From NCBI GenBank assembly GCA_937876715.1, contig CALEGA010000018.1, forward strand, positions 1 through 8,858: a stretch of 8,858 nt of DNA, written 5' to 3'. Position 1 is the first letter of the stretch, and each line of letters begins with the position of its first letter. The notes beneath the pieces were generated by a model. That model ran no database searches and was not told the origin of the DNA. It was given only the letters and a program-made list of their open reading frames with translations. Of this stretch, positions 6,724-8,858 are shown one piece after another. The translations under genes and the position numbers were made by a program. Origin of the DNA: an uncultured Candidatus Saccharibacteria bacterium. Its GTDB lineage: Bacteria; Patescibacteriota; Saccharimonadia; Saccharimonadales; Saccharimonadaceae.

Positions 6724-7023
6724 CTAACCTATAGTTTTATTTGGCTTATTACTCGCGGAGAGCTGTTGACTCTTAATCACCATACTCTGCAATTCCTTTA
6801 AAATCGGAAACTGCTTATTCGTCTGATAAATCTTCGTATTCCCTTTCTTCGTCATCGTCAAAAACTTCCCTTTCTCGAGCCGATTCAACTCCCTTTGAAT
6901 ATTCCCTGGGTCTTCCTTAATCAACTTCGACAACCCTCTAACGTGCGTCTTAAAATCCGGATACTTCGCAAAAACTACCAAAATCTTTCGTCTAACCCGG
7001 GATGTAATAAAAACATCTAGCAT
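6724..7023 (-). CDS. Winged helix-turn-helix DNA-binding protein
   Basis: A 99-aa protein of the ArsR/MarR-like winged-helix type. Residues 1-20 (MLDVFITSRVRRKILVVFAK) form the first helix. HVRGLSKLIKEDPGNIQRELNRLEKGKFL (27-55) gives the helix-turn-helix with recognition helix at about 39-50. TMTKKGNTKIYQTN (56-69) is the beta wing, and FPILKELQSMVIK (72-84) a C-terminal, probably dimerising helix. I see no metal-binding Cys/His set, so the signal it senses is unknown. It is the first gene of an operon with recJ and diverges from priA across 101 bases containing a 10-bp inverted repeat, which suggests autoregulation and control of fork-repair genes (inference). AGAGGT (7035-7040) is 11 bases from the ATG, so unlike its divergent partner it has a normal leader. 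Confidence 0.8.
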   Translation of the reverse strand: MLDVFITSRVRRKILVVFAKYPDFKTHVRGLSKLIKEDPGNIQRELNRLEKGKFLTMTKKGNTKIYQTNKQFPILKELQSMVIKSQQLSASNKPNKTIG

Positions 7024-7057
7024 ATGTAATTTTTACCTCTCTTACTTCTAACTAAAG

Positions 7058-7086
7058 ATTATATATCAAAAAAGTATTTTTAACAA
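7058..7086 (-). promoter_or_regulatory. Promoter of the winged-helix/recJ operon
   Basis: TTGTTA (7081-7086), a 17-base spacer and perfect TATAAT (7058-7063) on the minus strand. The start would be near 7051, giving a leader of about 28 bases that carries AGAGGT. Its -35 touches the proposed -35 of priA on the other strand. Confidence 0.7.
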
Positions 7087-7111
7087 CGACAATCTTTAAA
7101 GTTTTTTGATA
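7064..7111. repeat. Inverted repeat in the divergent promoter, candidate operator
   Basis: TATCAAAAAA (7064-7073) and TTTTTTGATA (7102-7111) form a perfect 10-bp inverted repeat with 28 bases between the arms. The left arm abuts the -10 of the winged-helix promoter and the right arm overlaps the -10 of priA, so the repeat is symmetrical about the two promoters. A second pair, TAAAGATT (7053-7060) and AATCTTTA (7091-7098), lies in the same region. The neighbouring winged-helix protein is the obvious candidate ligand. A-tracts make chance repeats commoner, so this is tentative. Confidence 0.45.
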
Positions 7112-7115
7112 CAAT
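7086..7115 (+). promoter_or_regulatory. Promoter of priA
   Basis: ACGACA (7086-7091), an 18-base spacer and TACAAT (7110-7115). The -10 ends 9 bases before the ATG at 7125, so the transcript would have only about 2-4 leader bases. There is no Shine-Dalgarno. Confidence 0.5.
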
Positions 7116-7124
7116 AACTTTACA

Positions 7125-8096
7125 ATGTTCTACGAGGTAATCCCCACTAAAATCTTCCGCAACGGCTCCGGCGTCCTCACCTACGCCTCCGACCTCGACC
7201 TCAAAACCGGTCACCTCGTCATCATCCCCCTCGGCAAATCTTCTTGCGTCGGGTTAGTCCTCAAAAAAGTTAAGCAGCCCTCTTTCCCCTGCAAACCCAT
7301 CACTAAACTCCTCTACGCCACCCCCCTCCCCTCCCACCTCGTCAAATCCGCCCTCTGGCTCTCCTCTTACTACCTCTCCCCCCTCCCCTCCTGCGCTTCT
7401 CTCCTTTTACCCATAGGCGTAGAAAAGAAAAGAAAAAATAGAAAAATAGCAATCACCGAAAAAAAACATCAAAACATCGCTATAAAACTCAATTCCGCCC
7501 AAAAAACCGCTCTCCGCGACCTCGAAACCATCCAAAACAACACCAAATTGCTCTACGGCATCACCGGTAGCGGCAAAACCAACATCTACCTCAAGCTCAC
7601 CTCCGAAACCCTCAATCAAGGCAAATCCGTCATCCTCCTCGTCCCCGAAATCGCTCTCACCTCTCAGCTCGTCCAAATCTTCGAATCCACTTTCACTAGC
7701 CAAATCACCCTCCTCCATAGCCGTCAAACCGAAGCCGAACGTCATCTCGCTTGGGAAGCCATCTTAGACTCCAACACTCCCCAAATCGTCATCGGACCCC
7801 GCTCGGCGCTCTTCGCTCCCCTAAACAACCTCGGACTCATCATCATCGACGAGGCACACGAATCCACCTACTACCAAGAAAACACCCCTAAATACTCCGC
7901 CCTTCGCCTCGCCTCTTTCATCGCCGGCAACCTCAAAATCCCCTGCCTCCTCGGGCAAAACCTCATTATCTGCACTTTCGCAGAGAATTACTCCGCCTTT
8001 ATTCATCTTAGAGCTCAGCATCGGCAGCACCTCGTCGATGATACCTTTCTCAAAGGGAGGGTCTACATATACTACGTCAAAATTCTCTCTTGCTGA
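7125..8096 (+). CDS. priA: Primosomal protein N' (PriA), N-terminal part; sequence after about 7955 is foreign
   Basis: PriA is the 3'-5' helicase that rebuilds replisomes at stalled forks. Residues 1-97 match the 3'-end-binding domain (GHLVIIPLGKSSCVGLVL, SSYYLSPLPSCASLLLP). A Lys-rich linker (98-121) follows. Helicase lobe 1 then shows Walker A GITGSGKT (145-152), LLVPEIALT (171-179), GPRSALFAP (224-232), DEAHE (242-246) and IPCLLG (272-277), the start of the LGSATPS motif. After G277 the frame makes no family sense and is antisense of rsmD up to the stop at 8096. About 46 residues are therefore artefact and more than half of PriA is missing. The Walker lysine is K151, about 80 residues earlier than in E. 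coli (K230), because the winged-helix domain between DNA-binding domain and helicase is absent. The start follows the promoter with almost no leader. Confidence 0.85.
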   Translation: MFYEVIPTKIFRNGSGVLTYASDLDLKTGHLVIIPLGKSSCVGLVLKKVKQPSFPCKPITKLLYATPLPSHLVKSALWLSSYYLSPLPSCASLLLPIGVEKKRKNRKIAITEKKHQNIAIKLNSAQKTALRDLETIQNNTKLLYGITGSGKTNIYLKLTSETLNQGKSVILLVPEIALTSQLVQIFESTFTSQITLLHSRQTEAERHLAWEAILDSNTPQIVIGPRSALFAPLNNLGLIIIDEAHESTYYQENTPKYSALRLASFIAGNLKIPCLLGQNLIICTFAENYSAFIHLRAQHRQHLVDDTFLKGRVYIYYVKILSC

Positions 8097-8411
8097 CATA
8101 AGAAAACCTGCTGCATCCTGGCGGCAGATATGAGCATTATCCTCAAAGCCACAGGTCTTGACGTTCTGCTCAATAACCCTGATTGCCTTAAGGCTCTGGT
8201 CTACAAGATATGCTTTTTCGGCACCTCGGCTCAGAGCTTCTATACCCATTTGTCCCGATCCTGCAAAAAGGTCTACGAAAACTCTGCCCTGAATCTGAAA
8301 CTGGATAATAGAGAAAACAGACTCTTTGACCTTGTCGGTAGTAGGTCTTACGTCTCTGCCTTCTAAGGTCTGGAGCTTTCTTCCACGGGCCGAACCTGTA
8401 ATTACTCTCAT
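7821..8411 (-). CDS. rsmD: 16S rRNA (guanine966-N2)-methyltransferase RsmD, 3' end replaced by foreign sequence
   Basis: SAM-dependent methyltransferase that modifies G966 of 16S rRNA. MRVITGSARGRKL and VRPTTDKVKESVFSII at the N-terminus are typical. SAM motif I is VDLFAGSGQMGIEALSRGA (46-64) and the catalytic motif is YVDPPF (115-120). KGGVILCESADNEVLPE (138-154) still fits the family. From about residue 155-160 the reading is antisense of priA (Gly/Val/Asp-rich), so the last 25-30 genuine residues are lost and the stop at 7821 is accidental. The true part is about 7940-8411. It begins in a 4-base ATGA overlap with the uvrC stop, so both belong to one operon of the second genome. Third-codon bases lack the strand bias seen to the left. 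The sequence is closest in feel to Clostridia such as Ruminococcus. Confidence 0.85.
   Translation of the reverse strand: MRVITGSARGRKLQTLEGRDVRPTTDKVKESVFSIIQFQIQGRVFVDLFAGSGQMGIEALSRGAEKAYLVDQSLKAIRVIEQNVKTCGFEDNAHICRQDAAGFLMSARENFDVVYVDPPFEKGIIDEVLPMLSSKMNKGGVILCESADNEVLPEEAGDFEVAGDERGEAKGGVFRGVFLVVGGFVCLVDDDESEVV
7931..7960. other. Junction between two genomes (probable assembly chimera)
   Basis: To the left, + strand PriA is in frame up to IPCLLG (G277 = 7953-7955). To the right, minus strand RsmD is in frame down to about VLPEE (7947-7961). Base composition changes at the same place, from a C-rich + strand to balanced. Both proteins still look family-like over about 7932-7955, suggesting a short sequence shared by the two genomes where an assembler or polymerase switched. 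Confidence 0.8.
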
Positions 8412-8858
8412 TCTTCTCCCTCACTTTCTTTTCTTCTGAAGTGCCAATACACGCTGAGTGCGGCACTGTCGTTCATCTTGGGAGCCGCTTTAAGCTCCTC
8501 AAGCTCAGCATTTTTTATATTTGAAACTGTTCTGAAATGCTTCAAAAGTGCTTTTGCACGTTCTGTTCCTATGCCTTTGATTTCAGTAAGTGAAACCCCA
8601 AGCTGGCTCTTTTTGCGTCTTGTGCGGTGATATCCTATGGCAAAGCGATGTACCTCGTCCTGCATAGAGCTTATAAAGGTAAAGAGCCTGCGGTTCATAT
8701 TAATGGCAATTTCGCCCTGCTCATTGACTATTGCACGGGTGCGGTGTTTGTCATCCTTTACCATGCCGAAAACAGGTATATCCAGCCCGAAGGCTTCAAT
8801 TATAGGCTTTACGGCATTCACCTGACCCTGACCGCCGTCAAGAAGTATCAGATCAGGA
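8408..8858 (-). CDS. uvrC: Excinuclease ABC subunit C (UvrC), C-terminal part
   Basis: UvrC makes both incisions around a lesion in UvrABC nucleotide excision repair. Only about 149 C-terminal residues are inside the window; the frame stays open through base 8858 (PDLILLDGGQGQVNAVK), so the N-terminal GIY-YIG and UVR parts lie to the right. Visible are the RNase H-like nuclease motif LLDGGQGQ with its catalytic Asp, VFGMVKDDKHRTRAI (Firmicute-type), the catalytic-His segment QDEVHRFAIGYHR, and a helix-hairpin-helix (LTEIKGIGTERAKALLKHF, then LEELKAAPKM). The stop TGA (8408-8410) overlaps the rsmD start as ATGA. It belongs to the second, Firmicute-like genome. The gene uses a TGA stop, unlike all complete genes to the left. 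Confidence 0.93.
   Translation of the reverse strand, partial: PDLILLDGGQGQVNAVKPIIEAFGLDIPVFGMVKDDKHRTRAIVNEQGEIAINMNRRLFTFISSMQDEVHRFAIGYHRTRRKKSQLGVSLTEIKGIGTERAKALLKHFRTVSNIKNAELEELKAAPKMNDSAALSVYWHFRRKESEGEE

Noticed and set aside
7427..7485. A-rich tract in priA as a frameshift or insertion.
   Set aside because: The frame continues without interruption into a correct helicase domain, so a Lys-rich linker explains it.
7956..8096. A natural C-terminal extension or fusion of PriA.
   Set aside because: It is the exact antisense of rsmD, has no helicase motifs, and coincides with the composition change.
8130..8825. Short + strand frames at 8130-8366 and 8637-8825.
   Set aside because: They are antisense shadows of rsmD and uvrC, which have clear catalytic motifs.

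Overview
The window appears to be a join of two unrelated genomes. Positions 1 to about 7950 look like one small, compact genome of the Patescibacteria/CPR type, and I favour Candidatus Saccharibacteria (TM7). The reasons are tiny intergenic gaps, very short or absent 5' leaders, ftsA without ftsZ beside it, map and adk outside the usual secY-adk-map ribosomal operon, and unrecognised acidic proteins. The + strand here is very C-rich and G-poor whichever strand encodes the gene. From about 7956 to the end the composition is balanced, and the genes (rsmD, uvrC) read like those of a Firmicute, probably Ruminococcus/Oscillospiraceae. The switch cuts priA on one side and rsmD on the other, so I read it as a metagenome assembly or amplification chimera, not as natural biology.

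Layout. 1-2012 (minus strand): three unrecognised acidic proteins. The 100-aa gene has a textbook TTGACA-17-TATACT promoter and is followed by a terminator. The 123-aa gene is coupled to a long protein with one hydrophobic segment that runs off the left edge (at least 388 aa). The first and third share a module, VSPEAE...QE(F/I)GxxVL. 2189-3406 (+): ftsA. 3403-4158 (minus): map, type I methionine aminopeptidase, convergent with ftsA and sharing TTAA across both stop codons. 4240-4794 (+): a short adenylate kinase-like gene, divergent from map. 4824-5042 (minus): rpsU (bS21), convergent with the kinase gene over one shared bidirectional terminator. 5075-7023 (minus): an operon of a winged-helix regulator and recJ. 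7125 to about 7955 (+): the N-terminal part of priA, divergent from the regulator across a promoter region with an inverted repeat. About 7940-8858 (minus): the broken 3' end of rsmD, overlapped by uvrC, which runs off the right edge.

How the genes relate. recJ (5'-3' ssDNA exonuclease) and priA (replication restart helicase) both act on stalled forks. They flank a small DNA-binding protein that may control both from one divergent promoter. ftsA, map, the kinase and rpsU are housekeeping genes for division, protein maturation, nucleotide metabolism and translation. Five monocistronic or divergent genes (ftsA, map, adk, rpsU, priA) have a TATAAT-like -10 box only 6-14 bases before the ATG and mostly no Shine-Dalgarno sequence, which predicts leaderless or near-leaderless mRNAs. 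The second and third genes of operons, and the regulator, do carry Shine-Dalgarno-like sequences.

I saw no tRNA, rRNA, CRISPR array, insertion sequence or riboswitch. No gap without a gene exceeds 180 bases.
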